Positions 1 to 11,028 of a stretch of DNA of 64,000 bases are shown piece after piece. The DNA lies in the NCBI RefSeq assembly GCF_018219155.1, contig NZ_CP056123.1:2551505-2615504 (forward strand), written 5' to 3'. Position 1 is the stretch's first letter, and each line of letters starts with the position of its first letter. Both the position numbers and the translations under genes were made by a program. The stretch is from Moritella sp. 24. Its GTDB lineage: Bacteria > Pseudomonadota > Gammaproteobacteria > Enterobacterales > Moritellaceae. The notes beneath the pieces are model-generated. The model saw nothing but the letters and a program-made list of their open reading frames with translations. It ran no database searches and was not told the DNA's origin.

Positions 1-158
1 TCAATATAAGGTGCATTGTGCGCTTGGAATACACGAAATTCATGACCTAAAGTAACATCAACGCTTACGCCACTAATTTTACTTTGGTCAGGTCTTGGTT
101 CAATCGAAATTCGACCGTCTTCTAAGTAGTTTTCAATATCTGTATCGCACAGGCGCAT
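1..158 (-). CDS. dcd: dCTP deaminase, N-terminal part (cut by window edge)
   Basis: Reading the minus strand from an ATG at 158 gives a protein beginning [19 protein letters not shown], the typical start of bacterial dCTP deaminase, which converts dCTP to dUTP for thymidylate synthesis. About 52 residues are visible before the edge; the family is usually about 190 residues, so the catalytic part lies outside. It follows udk on the same strand with a 36-base gap, the same udk-dcd order as in E. coli, which supports both calls and suggests co-transcription. The family is clear, but activity cannot be judged from this fragment. Confidence 0.9.
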   Translation of the reverse strand, partial: MRLCDTDIENYLEDGRISIEPRPDQSKISGVSVDVTLGHEFRVFQAHNAPYI

Positions 159-194
159 GTTTTCTCTCTTTAATAGATGCGGTGTTAGTTATGA

Positions 195-842
195 CTAGCT
201 TTCACTCATTAACTGACAAATTTTCGCTTTTAATGTATCAATCGCAAAACGGTTTTTACCACCACGCGGAACAATAAGATCTGCATATTGTTTTGATGGT
301 TCAATGAACTGCAAGAACATTGGACGTACTGTATCATTATATTGTTCAATAACCGATTCCATTGTTCTGCCACGTTCAGCAACATCACGTTGTAAACGAC
401 GAACAAAACAAATGTCTAGCGGCGTATCCATAAATACACTTGCGTGAATAATGTTACGGATATTTGGATCTGTGAGTAATAAAATACCTTCTAAAATGAT
501 CACTTTCTTCGGTGTCAATTTAGTTGTCTCAGCCATACGCGTATGTTCTGTATAACTGTACGTCGGGATTTCTACTGCATTGCCGTCACTTAAACCCTGT
601 AAATGACTGCACAATAACTTATGGTCCATCGCTTGTGGATGGTCATAATTTGTTTTAACTCGGTCTTCCATCTCGAGGTGACTTTGATCACGGTAATAAC
701 AATCTTCGGTAATTACTGCAATTTGTGATTCGCCGAATTCTGCAACCAGTTCGTTATAGATAGTTGAAGAAAGTAAGCTTTTACCAGATGCAGAAGCACC
801 TGCGATTGCGATAATCACACAAGAGTTAGATGTATTATTCAT
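195..842 (-). CDS. udk: uridine kinase
   Basis: This 215-residue cytosolic protein has a Walker A loop GASASGKS at residues 14-21, followed by the uridine-kinase signatures TEDCYYRD and NYDHPQAMD. These are typical of the Udk family, which phosphorylates uridine and cytidine with ATP or GTP in pyrimidine salvage. Length agrees with E. coli Udk (about 213). It lies between apbC upstream and dcd downstream on the same strand. The pyrimidine theme continues with dcd and, further on, cdd. No regulatory site was recognised in the 131 bases between apbC and udk. Confidence 0.96.
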   Translation of the reverse strand: MNNTSNSCVIIAIAGASASGKSLLSSTIYNELVAEFGESQIAVITEDCYYRDQSHLEMEDRVKTNYDHPQAMDHKLLCSHLQGLSDGNAVEIPTYSYTEHTRMAETTKLTPKKVIILEGILLLTDPNIRNIIHASVFMDTPLDICFVRRLQRDVAERGRTMESVIEQYNDTVRPMFLQFIEPSKQYADLIVPRGGKNRFAIDTLKAKICQLMSES

Positions 843-973
843 TAATTAAATGATCCGTTAGGGCTTAAGACCCCGTTATTATAGAAATTTATAGTCCGTC
901 ATTCTAGGGAAATCCTAAAAATACCTATATTAAGTTATAAAACTACCTATATTAAGTTAGAAAACTCGCAGTA

Positions 974-2050
974 TTAGCTGAATTTAATCGGAATCTCTGT
1001 TGATATAGTGTCCGCTTGAAAGAACATTTTACTCACAATATCATTTGCTAGCTGTGCGTACACGGCTGAGAACGCAGAATCAGGTCGTGCAGCAACCGTC
1101 GGAATACCAGCATCAACATCCGCACGTAAATCAATATGCAAGGGTAATTGAGCAATACATTCGGTATCAAAACGTGCCGCCATTTTCACCACCCCACCAG
1201 TACCAAAAATTGCTTCTTCATGACCGCAGTTATTACAGATATGTGTGCTCATGTTTTCGACAACACCTAATACAGGTACTTTCACTTGTCTAAACATGCT
1301 GATCCCTTTCGCTGCATCTGCAAGCGCCACATCTTGTGGGGTTGATACGATCAACGCACCTGTTACCGGAATATTTTGACTGAGTGTTAATTGAATATCA
1401 CCTGTACCCGGTGGCATATCGATGAACAGATAATCAAGTTCACCCCAATGGGTTTCGCCAAGTAACTGCATTAATGCCTTACTCGCCATTGGTCCACGCC
1501 AAATCATTGCTTGATCATTCAGTGCGATAAAACCAATACTATTAACAGCTAAACCATGAGCATTAATCGCTTTCATGGTATTACCATCATATGCTTCTGG
1601 ACGAGATTCGCTAACACCAAGCATTAATGGGATTGAAGGACCATAAATATCCGCATCCATAATACCCACTTTCGCCCCCAACTTAGCCAACGCCAATGCC
1701 GTATTAACGGTTGTTGTTGATTTCCCTACCCCACCTTTACCTGACGCAACGGCAATCACGTTCTTAACACCCTGGATAGCAGGAGCATCATTACAACGTG
1801 CAAGTGTGGCAATATCCAGTTTGATATCCCATTTAACGCTATCAACACCTTTAATTAGCATGATTTTAGGGGCTAACTTGGTTTCTAACTCATGTTCAAA
1901 ATCTAAAGAAGGGAAAGGTAGACGCAGCTGAATTTCAGCACAACCGTCCTTTTGAAGCACTGTTTCAAGTATATTCGTGTCTGCTATATTTTTTAACCAA
2001 CCTTTTGGCTGAAAAATTCCAACAAGCTGAGTGACTTTTGCAATATCCAT
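974..2050 (-). CDS. apbC: iron-sulfur cluster carrier ApbC/Mrp
   Basis: This is a 358-residue P-loop ATPase of the Mrp/NBP35 family that carries and hands over Fe-S clusters in the cytosol. Residues 1-85 form the MIP18-like (DUF59) domain. The deviant Walker A GKGGVGKST is near residues 104-112, and IDMPPGTGD is the downstream Walker motif. The cluster-bridging CxxC is in ICNNCGHEE in the C-terminal third. Length fits the family (E. coli 369). It is divergent from metG, the same arrangement as in E. coli, so the intergenic bases 2051-2254 must hold both promoters. Confidence 0.95.
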   Translation of the reverse strand: MDIAKVTQLVGIFQPKGWLKNIADTNILETVLQKDGCAEIQLRLPFPSLDFEHELETKLAPKIMLIKGVDSVKWDIKLDIATLARCNDAPAIQGVKNVIAVASGKGGVGKSTTTVNTALALAKLGAKVGIMDADIYGPSIPLMLGVSESRPEAYDGNTMKAINAHGLAVNSIGFIALNDQAMIWRGPMASKALMQLLGETHWGELDYLFIDMPPGTGDIQLTLSQNIPVTGALIVSTPQDVALADAAKGISMFRQVKVPVLGVVENMSTHICNNCGHEEAIFGTGGVVKMAARFDTECIAQLPLHIDLRADVDAGIPTVAARPDSAFSAVYAQLANDIVSKMFFQADTISTEIPIKFS

Positions 2051-2254
2051 AACCGCCTCTTATATTTAAACTGATAAGTGTTTAGCTTTTAAGCATTTAT
2101 ACTTTATTAATCTACTATATCAATGATAAAGCAAAGAATCACAAATAAATACGCTAAAAATAGCAGGGTTTTTAGTCTAACATCTATGCTTTATAAGCCG
2201 TATCAGGTAACATCGGATAACTTTATTTTTCACCACAAGATGAATCAGATTTTT

Positions 2255-4321
2255 ATGACATCAGAACGCAAAATCTTAGTAACAAGCGCATTACCTTATG
2301 CCAATGGCCCTATTCACTTAGGACACATGCTTGAGTATATCCAGACTGATATCTGGGCTCGATTCCAAAAGCAACGTGGCCACACATGTACTTATGTATG
2401 TGCAGATGACGCACACGGCACGCCAATTATGCTTAAAGCGCAAGAGCGCGGCATAACGCCGGAAGCAATGATCGCGCAGACTAAAATTGAGCACATGGCT
2501 GATTTTGCTGATTTTAATGTTGGTTTTGATAACTATCATTCAACACACAGTGATGAAAACCGTGAACTAGCAAGCATGATCTACACGCGTTTACGCGACA
2601 ATGGTCATATCAAAACGCGCGTTATTTCACAGCTATTCGATCCTGAAAAACAAATGTTCTTACCAGATCGCTTTGTTAAAGGTATCTGCCCTGAATGTAA
2701 GAGCGAAGATCAAAACGGTGATAACTGTGACAACTGTGGCGCAACGTATTCTCCAACAGATCTAATCTCTCCTAAATCAGTTGTATCTGGTGCTGAACCA
2801 GTACTTAAAGATTCAGAGCATTACTTCTTCGACCTGCCTGCTTTTGGTGACATGCTAAAAGAATGGACACGTTCAGGTTCGTTACAAGAAGAAATCGCAA
2901 ACAAACTAGGCGAATGGTTTGAAGCAGGCCTACAACAGTGGGACATCAGCCGTGACGCGCCTTACTTTGGTTTCGAGATCCCTGATGCGCCAGGTAAATT
3001 CTTCTACGTTTGGTTAGACGCACCAATCGGCTACATGGGTAGCTTCAAAAACCTATGTGATCGTAGCGATGACTTAGACTTTGACGAATACTTCAAAAAA
3101 GATTCAACGACTGAACTTTATCACTTCATTGGTAAAGACATCGTTAACTTCCACAGCCTATTCTGGCCAGCAATGCTTGAAGGTACGGGTTTCCGTAAAC
3201 CAACAGCTGTATTTGCACACGGTTTTGTTACTGTAAACGGTAAGAAAATGTCTAAATCACGCGGTACATTCATCATGGCGCGTACTTACTTAGATAACCT
3301 AAACCCAGAATACCTACGTTATTACTACGCAGCTAAACTAAGCAACAAGATTGTAGATTTAGATTTAAATCTAGAAGATTTTGCACAGCGCGTAAACTCT
3401 GACGTTGTTGGTAAAGTAGTTAACCTTGCAAGCCGTACTGCTGGTTTCATCTACAAACGCTTTGATAAAAAACTAGCAAGCGAAATTTCAGAACCAGAAC
3501 TACTGGCTGAATTTGTTGCTGCTGGCGATACCATTGCTCAGTACTACGAAACACGTGATTTCAGCAAAGCAATTAAAGAAATCATGGCGCTTGCTGATAA
3601 AGCAAATGCTTATATCGCAGACAAAGCACCGTGGCAATTAATCAAGCAAGAAGGTTGTGAAGCTGAAGCACACCTTGTTTGTACTATGGGTATCAACTTA
3701 TTCCGTATCCTATCGGTTTACTTGAAACCAGTACTACCAGCAATGGTTGCTGAAGTTGAGAAATTCTTAAACGATGATTTCAACTGGGATAGCTACAAAA
3801 CAGTATTAACTGACCACGAAATCAATAAGTTCAAACCGTTAATGCAACGTGTTGAAATGGACAAAGTTGAAGCAATGGTTGAAGCATCTAAGCAAAACTT
3901 AGTGGCTGCTGAAGAAGAGAAAGAAGAAGTAGTTGTTGAAGAAACACCTATTGAACTTGCTTCTGACAAGCACCTTAAAGATGAGCCAATTGGTGAAATG
4001 ATCGCATTTGATGATTTCGCAAAAGTTGACTTACGTATTGCTAAAATTGTGAAAGCTGAACATGTTGAAGGCGCTAAGAAATTACTTAAGCTAACCTTAG
4101 ATGTGGGCGGTGAAACGCGTCAAGTATTTGCTGGTATCAAATCAGCTTACGAACCAGAGCAACTTGAAGGTCGCTTAACGGTTATGGTTGCTAACTTAGC
4201 ACCACGTAAGATGAAGTTTGGTATGTCAGAAGGCATGGTACTTGCTGCTGGTCCTGGTGGAAGCGATATCTTCGTACTAAACCCGGATGAAGGTTCTGAA
4301 CCTGGCATGCGCGTAATGTAA
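2255..4321 (+). CDS. metG: methionyl-tRNA synthetase
   Basis: This class I synthetase charges tRNA-Met. The frame is open from 2123, but the family normally starts a few residues before [13 protein letters not shown], so I choose the ATG at 2255 (688 residues; E. coli 677). ATGs at 2123 and 2240 are in frame and would add unsupported N-terminal residues. The HIGH-like motif is HLGH, a zinc knuckle with CPEC and CDNC follows, and the signature KMSKS is intact. After a linker rich in glutamate there is a C-terminal tRNA-binding (EMAP-like) domain starting near [11 protein letters not shown], as in dimeric MetRS. A palindromic hairpin lies about 55 bases after the stop. Confidence 0.95.
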   Translation: MTSERKILVTSALPYANGPIHLGHMLEYIQTDIWARFQKQRGHTCTYVCADDAHGTPIMLKAQERGITPEAMIAQTKIEHMADFADFNVGFDNYHSTHSDENRELASMIYTRLRDNGHIKTRVISQLFDPEKQMFLPDRFVKGICPECKSEDQNGDNCDNCGATYSPTDLISPKSVVSGAEPVLKDSEHYFFDLPAFGDMLKEWTRSGSLQEEIANKLGEWFEAGLQQWDISRDAPYFGFEIPDAPGKFFYVWLDAPIGYMGSFKNLCDRSDDLDFDEYFKKDSTTELYHFIGKDIVNFHSLFWPAMLEGTGFRKPTAVFAHGFVTVNGKKMSKSRGTFIMARTYLDNLNPEYLRYYYAAKLSNKIVDLDLNLEDFAQRVNSDVVGKVVNLASRTAGFIYKRFDKKLASEISEPELLAEFVAAGDTIAQYYETRDFSKAIKEIMALADKANAYIADKAPWQLIKQEGCEAEAHLVCTMGINLFRILSVYLKPVLPAMVAEVEKFLNDDFNWDSYKTVLTDHEINKFKPLMQRVEMDKVEAMVEASKQNLVAAEEEKEEVVVEETPIELASDKHLKDEPIGEMIAFDDFAKVDLRIAKIVKAEHVEGAKKLLKLTLDVGGETRQVFAGIKSAYEPEQLEGRLTVMVANLAPRKMKFGMSEGMVLAAGPGGSDIFVLNPDEGSEPGMRVM

Positions 4322-4374
4322 TTAAGTTCGGTTATCTGAATCGTTAACTAAAACGATTCTAATTACTGATTTTT

Positions 4375-4400
4375 AAAGGGACTCAAGCTTGAGTCCCTTT
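4375..4400. terminator. palindromic hairpin after metG
   Basis: A perfect 13+13 base palindrome beginning AAAGGGACTC and ending GAGTCCCTTT lies between metG and rlmI. There is only a weak T stretch after it, so it may be a terminator for metG or a processing hairpin. It has no gene inside it. Confidence 0.6.
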
Positions 4401-4453
4401 ACTGTTATATAACGTATGATTTATAACTAAATTTAAAACGATAAGAGATTGAA

Positions 4454-5644
4454 ATGACAGCTCAAATTATCCTTGCTAAAGGCAAAGAAAAAGCACTTAA
4501 ACGTAGACACCCGTGGATCTTCTCTGGCGCAGTACAGAAAGTAAAAGGCGAAGTAGAAGTTGGCGGTACTGTTGATATCATGAGTGCTGGCGGTGAATGG
4601 CTAGCAACTGGTAGCTACTCTCCAGAATCTCAAATCCGTGTACGTGTATGGCATTACGACCGTGGCGTAGAAATCGATCAAGCATTCTTTGAAAAACGCA
4701 TCAAACAAGCACAATCATTACGTGATGAGTTAATCGAAGAAAAAGGCCTAACTGGCTACCGTTTAATCGCTGCTGAATCAGATAGCCTTCCTGGTATCAC
4801 GATTGACCGTTACAACGATTTCTTAGTATGTCAGCTATTATCAGCGGGTGCAGATTTTCACCGTGAAACATTAGTTGCAGCATTAAGCACACTTTACCCA
4901 GAATGCAGCATCTACGAACGTTCAGATGTAGCAGTACGTAAAAAAGAAGGCCTAGAGTTAGTACAAGGCGTTCTTAAAGGTGAAGAGCCACCAGAAGCAG
5001 TTATCATCGAAGAAAACGGTGTTAAAATTGAAGTTGATATTAAAGGTGGCCACAAAACTGGTTTCTATCTTGATCAACGTGATAACCGTAAAGCTGCTGC
5101 AAAATATGCAAAAGGCAAAGACGTACTTAACTGCTTTAGCTACACAGGTGGCTTCGGTGTTTACGCACTACAAGCTGGCGCTAAATCAATCACTAACGTT
5201 GATTTATCACAACCTGCACTAGACATTGCAAAGCGTAATGCAGAGCACAACGAACTTGACCTTTCAAACGCCTCTTTTGAACGTGCTGACGTATTCAAAC
5301 TGTTACGTCAATTCCGTGAAGAAGGCCGTACGTTTGATACGATCATTCTTGATCCGCCTAAATTTGCAGAAAGCAAAGCACAAATGAAAGGTGCTTGTCG
5401 TGGTTACAAAGATATTAACTTCGTAGCAATGCAAGTTCTTAAGCCAGGTGGCACACTGTTAACATTCTCATGTTCAGGCCTAATGGAAGATGGTTTATTC
5501 CAGAAAATTGTTGCTGATGCAGCACTAGATGCAGGCAGAGATGCTTATATCGTTGAACGTTTATCACAAGCGGGTGATCATCCAACGGCTAGCTTCTATC
5601 CAGAAGGTTATTATCTAAACGGTTTAGTACTAAAAGTTTTATAA
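4454..5644 (+). CDS. rlmI: 23S rRNA (cytosine-C5)-methyltransferase RlmI
   Basis: This 396-residue SAM-dependent methyltransferase matches E. coli RlmI, which makes m5C1962 in 23S rRNA. An N-terminal PUA RNA-binding domain covers roughly residues 1-75, beginning with [19 protein letters not shown]. The Rossmann methyltransferase core follows, with the SAM loop near [16 protein letters not shown], motif LDPPKF, and the catalytic-cysteine region FSCSGLM. Length matches the family (396 in E. coli). It appears to be a single-gene unit: a hairpin precedes it and another long hairpin follows before cdd. Confidence 0.94.
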   Translation: MTAQIILAKGKEKALKRRHPWIFSGAVQKVKGEVEVGGTVDIMSAGGEWLATGSYSPESQIRVRVWHYDRGVEIDQAFFEKRIKQAQSLRDELIEEKGLTGYRLIAAESDSLPGITIDRYNDFLVCQLLSAGADFHRETLVAALSTLYPECSIYERSDVAVRKKEGLELVQGVLKGEEPPEAVIIEENGVKIEVDIKGGHKTGFYLDQRDNRKAAAKYAKGKDVLNCFSYTGGFGVYALQAGAKSITNVDLSQPALDIAKRNAEHNELDLSNASFERADVFKLLRQFREEGRTFDTIILDPPKFAESKAQMKGACRGYKDINFVAMQVLKPGGTLLTFSCSGLMEDGLFQKIVADAALDAGRDAYIVERLSQAGDHPTASFYPEGYYLNGLVLKVL

Positions 5645-5683
5645 ATGAGACTTTTAACCTTGTAATAAATCGGTTTTAGTTGC

Positions 5684-5729
5684 AAAGTGGCACTCAGATA
5701 GAATTTTATTCTCTATTCAGTGCCACTTT
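5684..5729 (+). terminator. stem-loop between rlmI and cdd
   Basis: Arms AAAGTGGCACT (5684-5694) and AGTGCCACTTT (5719-5729) pair perfectly over 11 bases, and part of the loop (AGAAT/ATTCT) can extend the stem. It ends in a short T run. It sits in the region that a longer cdd reading frame would translate, which argues for the later cdd start at 5746. Confidence 0.75.
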
Positions 5730-5745
5730 TAACAAGGCCAATGTT

Positions 5746-6636
5746 ATGAAAGAAAACCTCCTTAAAGCACTTTCGAGCTTACCAGTATCACTTCAAAGCC
5801 ATGTTCTACCTATAATCTCTAAACCTGGTTTTAAAGGCGTTATCAACGCTGAAGATGTCGACCTATTACAACTGCATTCTGCACTAGAAACGCCTGAATT
5901 ATTACTGAGTTTATTACCACTCGCAGCCGCATTTTCTGTCGCACCTATTTCCAATTTTAATGTTGGTGCAATTGCACGCGCAGAATCTGGCAACCTGTAT
6001 TTTGGTGCCAATTACGAATTTACCAACCAAGCATTATTCAATAGTGTTCACGCAGAACAAGCGGCAATCAATAACGTATTTAGCCATCATGAATCAGCGA
6101 TTTTAGATATTACAATCACTGCAAGTCCATGTGGCCACTGCCGTCAATTTATGAATGAATTAAGCTGTGCAAATGAATTAATTGTCAATCTAGCGGCAAG
6201 CGGTAGTAAACCATTATCGGCACTATTACCTGACTCTTTTGGTCCAATTGATTTGGGCGTAACAGCTCCCCTACTTGCTTCTGAAGCAGCAGAGTTAACA
6301 CTGACTGGTAACGAATCAACGCTGACAGAAGCAGCACTACAGGCGGCAAATACAAGTTATGCACCTTATAGTCATTGTCATGCAGGTATTGCGCTAAACA
6401 CTCAGGATGGCGAGACAATTACTGGACGTTATATTGAGAATGCGGCATTTAACCCGTCATTATCGCCATTACAGTCAGTATTGATCAATTTAAATTTAGC
6501 CGGTTACACATTGGCTGATATTGAAGCGATGACGCTAGTTGAAAAAGCAGAAACGAAGATGAGCCATGCACAAGCAACACAAGTGCTGGTTTCAGAAATG
6601 AATATAGAAAATTATCAGCATGTATTTGCTAATTAA
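5746..6636 (+). CDS. cdd: cytidine deaminase (long, E. coli-type)
   Basis: This enzyme deaminates cytidine and deoxycytidine to the uridines. The frame opens at 5680, but the ATG at 5746 (MKENLLKALSSL) has an AAGG sequence just upstream, gives 296 residues (E. coli 294), and avoids translating a terminator hairpin. The zinc site is visible as VHAEQAAI (His and catalytic Glu) and PCGHCRQF (two Cys). The second, catalytically dead half typical of dimeric Cdd follows. It belongs to the same salvage theme as udk and dcd. Confidence 0.95.
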   Translation: MKENLLKALSSLPVSLQSHVLPIISKPGFKGVINAEDVDLLQLHSALETPELLLSLLPLAAAFSVAPISNFNVGAIARAESGNLYFGANYEFTNQALFNSVHAEQAAINNVFSHHESAILDITITASPCGHCRQFMNELSCANELIVNLAASGSKPLSALLPDSFGPIDLGVTAPLLASEAAELTLTGNESTLTEAALQAANTSYAPYSHCHAGIALNTQDGETITGRYIENAAFNPSLSPLQSVLINLNLAGYTLADIEAMTLVEKAETKMSHAQATQVLVSEMNIENYQHVFAN

Positions 6637-6668
6637 GTACGTGTGCTTTACATACTAAGCACTAAAAA

Positions 6669-6753
6669 TGAAAGCATCAACGATCATAAGATACTCGATG
6701 CTTTCACTGCTGTTATTCAATGAAGTGACGATATATAAATAAAGTCACTTCAT
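6669..6753. terminator. two hairpins between convergent cdd and oxygenase gene
   Basis: Two separate stem-loops lie between the convergent genes. TGAAAGCATC (6669-6678) pairs with GATGCTTTCA (6697-6706), and ATGAAGTGAC (6720-6729) pairs with GTCACTTCAT (6744-6753). Their position suggests one terminator for each direction. Confidence 0.65.
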
Positions 6754-6765
6754 GAAAAACAAAAG

Positions 6766-7605
6766 TTACAGAACACCCAGTTCACGTAATCTTTCGTTCA
6801 AGTAGCTTTCAGACGTATAACGCTCCGAAATAACCACTTCAGCTTTAGCATGCAAGAATAGCGGTAAAGATACACGCGCTTTTGTCATGTCCGCACCTTC
6901 TGGATTAATTACGCGATGCGTTGTTGATGGGAAGTAACCACCAGACGCTTCTTGTAGCATGTCACCAATATTAATAATGATGTTACCAAAATCACTTGGT
7001 ACGTCTAACCAAGTACCATCTTTCTGGAGTACTTGTAGGCCAGGTTCATTTGCTGCCGGTAATACCGTTAGCATATTGATGTCTTCATGCGCAGCTGCAC
7101 GGATAGCACCGACTTCTTCATTACCTGTCATTGGTGGGTAATGTAGTACGCGTAATAACGTGCGCGAGCTTTCTTCAACCATTTTTGATAATGGAATGCT
7201 GTATTTTGCAGATACGTCAGCTGGTGAGAATTCTTCAACCCAATCCAGTAATTCAGCTGCAAGTGCATTTGCTTTTTCGTAGTACGCTAGAATATTTTCT
7301 TTTAATGACTCAGGAATACGACCCCAAGTGTATACATGGAAATACTCTTTAATATCTTTAACGCTGTGACCTTTTGCTGTTTCTGAAATAGCAGCAGGGA
7401 AAAAGCCATCTTGCGTTTCAGGTTTGAACAAGAAGTCATGCTTTTCTTCAGTTTCGAAGAATGCTTGCCACTCAGTGTAAATCGCTTGAACTAATTCCGC
7501 ATCAATCGGATGATTAGTTAAAACACCAAAACCTGTTTCACGAAGTGATTTTACAAACGCTTCGCCGCTGTTTTCTGCACGGTAATCAATTGCTACTAAT
7601 GTCAT
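6766..7605 (-). CDS. 2-oxoglutarate/Fe(II)-dependent oxygenase, isopenicillin N synthase-like family
   Basis: This 279-residue cytosolic protein has the non-haem iron facial triad of this superfamily: H173 and D175 in AAHEDINMLT, and H230 in TTHRVINP. The 2-oxoglutarate-binding RxS motif is at R244-S246 (ARVSLPLF). The N-terminal DIOX_N-like part and the typical Y-x-P-M segment (LHYPPMTG) are also present. Such enzymes hydroxylate or oxidise small molecules; the substrate cannot be told from sequence. It stands alone, convergent to cdd, with about 290 bases to the next gene upstream. Annotated homologues are usually just called 2OG-Fe(II) oxygenase. Confidence 0.88.
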   Translation of the reverse strand: MTLVAIDYRAENSGEAFVKSLRETGFGVLTNHPIDAELVQAIYTEWQAFFETEEKHDFLFKPETQDGFFPAAISETAKGHSVKDIKEYFHVYTWGRIPESLKENILAYYEKANALAAELLDWVEEFSPADVSAKYSIPLSKMVEESSRTLLRVLHYPPMTGNEEVGAIRAAAHEDINMLTVLPAANEPGLQVLQKDGTWLDVPSDFGNIIINIGDMLQEASGGYFPSTTHRVINPEGADMTKARVSLPLFLHAKAEVVISERYTSESYLNERLRELGVL

Positions 7606-7815
7606 TTTATATACTTCTTTGTAAAATATTATGCGGATGATAGAAATTATCGAACATAATGTCTACTATTTCTCCTTATTTTAGCTATATCTGTTCGTAA
7701 ATAATGCATACACACATATACCGTCGTTCATAAACGATACTATCTAGTTTTGAATGAAACGCAGTGTATGAAAGTAACGATATATCTGCCTGTAATATTT
7801 AACTCTCAGAAAATA

Positions 7816-7843
7816 AAAAGGGCTACATAAATGCAGCCCTTTT
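7816..7843. terminator. hairpin downstream of DsbA-like lipoprotein gene
   Basis: AAAAGGGCT (7816-7824) pairs with AGCCCTTTT (7835-7843). Read on the minus strand it follows the lipoprotein stop at 7897 and is flanked by A/T runs on both strands, so it is a likely rho-independent terminator for that gene. Confidence 0.75.
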
Positions 7844-7896
7844 CGTGTTAACAGATTAAATATCGACGTAATAAACCTGTCAGTAAACACGCAATA

Positions 7897-8571
7897 TTAT
7901 TGTTCTAAACCATTCAAGTAAGAAATAGTCGCCGCCATTTCTTCTAATGTTTTATGTGCACTTGAGTTAACTAAGTATTTACCTTTCACTAAGAATGCAG
8001 GTACTGATGCAATGTTCGAGTTAGTCACAATAGCTTCAGCTCCAATCATTTTTTGATACACAACTTCATGCTCTGCTTCACTTAAATCAATTGGGCTCTT
8101 CATGTTATATTTAGCAAAGATTTCGATCATTTGTGCTTTTTTCTGCTCTGGCGTCATTGCTGCCGCAGGTTCTTCTTTTTTAGGTTCTTCACCGCCATGG
8201 CCATGATCATCACCACCGTCTTGCGTGTAAGCAAATAGCTCAGCCATCATCTCTTCACTTGGTTTGCCATCACTTTGGATCTCAGCCGCATAATAAACAT
8301 AAGCTGAACGCTGTGCACTTTCATTAAATGTCACGTGCGTTTTCGCCATGTCCACTTTCGCCAACTCTTCAATCACAGGAATCATTGACTCCATATTACG
8401 ACAGTTACCACATGCAAGAGAAAAGATTTCTACAACATCAGGTAAGTCAGACATTGGTGTAGGGATAATTGTATATTCAGTTCCTTCTTTTGGACTAGTG
8501 TCCTCGCTGCAACCAGCAAGGGCAAAGAAAGAAACAAAAACGAGTAACAGTGGCTTAAAGAGTGATTTCAT
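7897..8571 (-). CDS. DsbA-like thiol:disulfide interchange lipoprotein
   Basis: The frame opens at 8586, but the start at 8571 gives a clean lipoprotein signal: MKSLFKPLLLVFVSFFALAGC with lipobox LAGC and lipidated Cys21 (224 residues). A thioredoxin-fold DsbA domain follows, with redox motif C54-G-N-C57 and the cis-proline region ASVPAFLVKGKYLVN near the C-terminus. CGNC is not the CPHC of classical DsbA, so its redox potential may differ. An acidic, His-containing insert (DGGDDHGHGGEEPKKEE) interrupts the helical domain and could bind metal. It is probably membrane-anchored in the periplasm, oxidising or isomerising exported proteins. It is a single gene with its own terminator. Confidence 0.85.
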   Translation of the reverse strand: MKSLFKPLLLVFVSFFALAGCSEDTSPKEGTEYTIIPTPMSDLPDVVEIFSLACGNCRNMESMIPVIEELAKVDMAKTHVTFNESAQRSAYVYYAAEIQSDGKPSEEMMAELFAYTQDGGDDHGHGGEEPKKEEPAAAMTPEQKKAQMIEIFAKYNMKSPIDLSEAEHEVVYQKMIGAEAIVTNSNIASVPAFLVKGKYLVNSSAHKTLEEMAATISYLNGLEQ

Positions 8572-8960
8572 AAAATAGTGGACCATAAGTTGAAGATGGG
8601 GTTGAAAAGATCGAGAGCGTATAACGTATAATTAATACTGTCGAATAAGATTACCTAGCTTTACTTTCGTTATGATTTAGATCAATTAAGCCAAAATATT
8701 CATATTCTCCACTTAATTGATAGACATAAATAACATTTTGAATAAGCATTACAAAAGAGCAATTAAACCAATAGCTTATGTATTAAATAGATATTAATCA
8801 CGCAGTACATCAAATATACAGAATAAACAGCGCCAAAGGTGATCCAGATGCAGCTTATTATATAAACGAATGTACAATAAATATCCTTATAGATATTATT
8901 CAATTTATAGCACTATTCCATAAGCATGCTATCGATTAATTTTATAAGGGATTAACGAAC
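8572..8960. other. intergenic region between divergent dsbA-like gene and first chemoreceptor
   Basis: This AT-rich stretch of about 390 bases has no convincing reading frame. It must hold promoters for the minus-strand lipoprotein and the plus-strand chemoreceptor. I see the AAGGG ribosome site just before the GTG at 8961, but no operator I can name. Confidence 0.6.
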
Positions 8961-10874
8961 GTGAATTTTTTATCTAGTTTTAAAGGACGTATCATTACAG
9001 TTGTAATGTTACTTGTTATTTCATCGCTGGTGATTGCTAGCTTTATTTCTTATCAACAATTATCTACTTCTATTGTCAGTAATATAGATAAATATTCACA
9101 CTTACAAGTTGATAGTACTGCAAATAAAGTAAACACCTGGTTCCAAAGTATTAAGAAAGGCCTCGTCGCTACCGCACCTGACTTTGCTGAACCTCGTGAT
9201 GACGCACAGTTATTATTGATGGTGAAACAGGTATCTCTCGCTACCAACGCAAATGACATTTTGGCTGGTTATGAAGACGGTAAAGCAATTACAGTAATAG
9301 ATGGCAAGCTAAGCTTAGATAGTTATGACCCACGTGACCGTGACTGGTATAAAAACGCAAAACAAAAAGGGTCAACAATCATCACCGGAATTTACAATGA
9401 TGCGACAACCGGTGGATTGATGATCAGTATCGCAGAACCTTTCTATCATAACGGCCAGTTTACAGGGGCCTTATTAGCAGATATGCCTCTAGAAACAGTA
9501 AGTAACTTTATTCAGAATTCATCGTTTGCAAATACCACACTTAGTTTATATGACATGACAGGCATGACCATCGCGTCAACAGATAAACACCAAGTTGTAG
9601 GTAAGTCGATGGACTCCACTAGTGCCGTATTAACACCATTTAAAAATACGCTGTCAAATAACCAAAAAGGTACATTCGAATTTAACCAAGGTCAGGTAAC
9701 AACACTTGCTTATTTCACGACATTAAACCTTGATGATGCCATATCTTGGAAAGTAGCAATTACTGTAAACAAGTCATCTCACTTTATCGCCATAGCCGAA
9801 AGTTTAGAGAGTGCATTTATCACTGGACTTATTCTTGTCTTCTTAGCCAGTATTATCATTTTAGTCGCGTTGAACCGTTTATATCAACCTATCCTATCGT
9901 TAAAAGAAACCATCGTAGACTTGGCCGAAGGTAATGGTGATTTAACTCGCCGTATTAAAGTACACAGTAACGATGACTTAGGCCAAATAGCAGAAGCAGT
10001 AAACAGATTCACAGCCAATTTACAAAGTATGATGCTCGAAATATCTCAGTCAACAGAGTACATCACCGATGGTATTAGCGCACTTCGTTCGCAAACAGAG
10101 CATAATAATAACGTGCTGTTAGACCACGCAAGTGAAACTGAACAAATTGTTGTTGCGATCACCGAGATGAGTTCAACAGCTGACAGTGTTGCTCAAAGTG
10201 CCGCGCAGTCTGCCACATTTACACAAAAATCAACCGATGAAGCCAGACGCTCAAAAGAAGTCGTGCAAGGTGCGGTTCATGGTGTCGCCGAATTAGTTAG
10301 CGAAGTTGACACCATGGCGATTAGTATTCAAACGATGAACGAAGATACGAATAAGATCAGCTCTGTGCTTGGTGTCATTGGTGAAATAGCCGACCAAACT
10401 AACTTACTCGCACTAAACGCTGCCATTGAAGCTGCCCGCGCAGGAGAGCAAGGTCGAGGCTTTGCCGTTGTTGCCGATGAAGTCAGAACCTTGGCAGCAA
10501 GAACACAAAAAAGCACTGCAGAAATTAATGACATGCTAACGCGTTTACGTCATGGTGCTGATTCGGTTGTTAAAGCAATGCATACTACAAAAGCAAGCTG
10601 TGAACAAACAGCGGAAACAACTGAAAGTGTTAATCACAATTTAGATTCAATGACGGAATCAGTATTAGAAATTAATGACCTTGGCATTCAAATTGCCACT
10701 GCAGCCGAAGAACAAAGCTCAGTAACAGAAGAAATTAACCGTAATATGACATCAATTCAAACTATGGTGCACCAGTTAAAAAACAACAGTAATAAAACAC
10801 TTAATAATACGCACGATCTGGCGAGCAACAATACGCATTTGATCTCTATAGTGAGCCAATTTAAGCTTAAATAA
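8961..10874 (+). CDS. methyl-accepting chemotaxis protein 1 of 4 (dCache-HAMP-MCP)
   Basis: This 637-residue inner-membrane chemoreceptor starts at a GTG with AAGGG upstream. TM1 is at about residues 11-30, and a periplasmic dCache_1 domain spans about 31-280. TM2 is near 283-303, HAMP near 305-355, and the signalling tip around 474-515 ([20 protein letters not shown]). Residues Y122, R127, W129, Y130, Y145 and D174 have the spacing of the amino-acid-binding dCache motif described for PctA, so an amino acid-type ligand is likely (inference). It ends QFKLK with no CheR-tethering pentapeptide. Its HAMP and tip differ more from the other three copies than those do from one another. Confidence 0.95.
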   Translation: MNFLSSFKGRIITVVMLLVISSLVIASFISYQQLSTSIVSNIDKYSHLQVDSTANKVNTWFQSIKKGLVATAPDFAEPRDDAQLLLMVKQVSLATNANDILAGYEDGKAITVIDGKLSLDSYDPRDRDWYKNAKQKGSTIITGIYNDATTGGLMISIAEPFYHNGQFTGALLADMPLETVSNFIQNSSFANTTLSLYDMTGMTIASTDKHQVVGKSMDSTSAVLTPFKNTLSNNQKGTFEFNQGQVTTLAYFTTLNLDDAISWKVAITVNKSSHFIAIAESLESAFITGLILVFLASIIILVALNRLYQPILSLKETIVDLAEGNGDLTRRIKVHSNDDLGQIAEAVNRFTANLQSMMLEISQSTEYITDGISALRSQTEHNNNVLLDHASETEQIVVAITEMSSTADSVAQSAAQSATFTQKSTDEARRSKEVVQGAVHGVAELVSEVDTMAISIQTMNEDTNKISSVLGVIGEIADQTNLLALNAAIEAARAGEQGRGFAVVADEVRTLAARTQKSTAEINDMLTRLRHGADSVVKAMHTTKASCEQTAETTESVNHNLDSMTESVLEINDLGIQIATAAEEQSSVTEEINRNMTSIQTMVHQLKNNSNKTLNNTHDLASNNTHLISIVSQFKLK

Positions 10875-10888
10875 ATCCCTCCTTATTA

Positions 10889-10924
10889 TACGCATTAACC
10901 CTACTCAGCTAGGGTCAATGCGTA
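10889..10924 (+). terminator. terminator after chemoreceptor 1
   Basis: Arms TACGCATTAACCCTA (10889-10903) and TAGGGTCAATGCGTA (10910-10924) pair with a single mismatch around a six-base loop, 14 bases after the stop. Confidence 0.75.
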
Positions 10925-11028
10925 CTGCTTGGCTTCATTCCTTATCATCGAAGAACAATTATAAATCAGATAACAGCCCTCCAGCCCTATCAGAATTTAT
11001 CACTTAATGGTTACATTTGTTATATTTA

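Noticed and set aside
2123..2254. N-terminal extension of methionyl-tRNA synthetase
   Set aside because: The family starts close to [13 protein letters not shown]; the extra 44 residues have no family match and lack a ribosome site.
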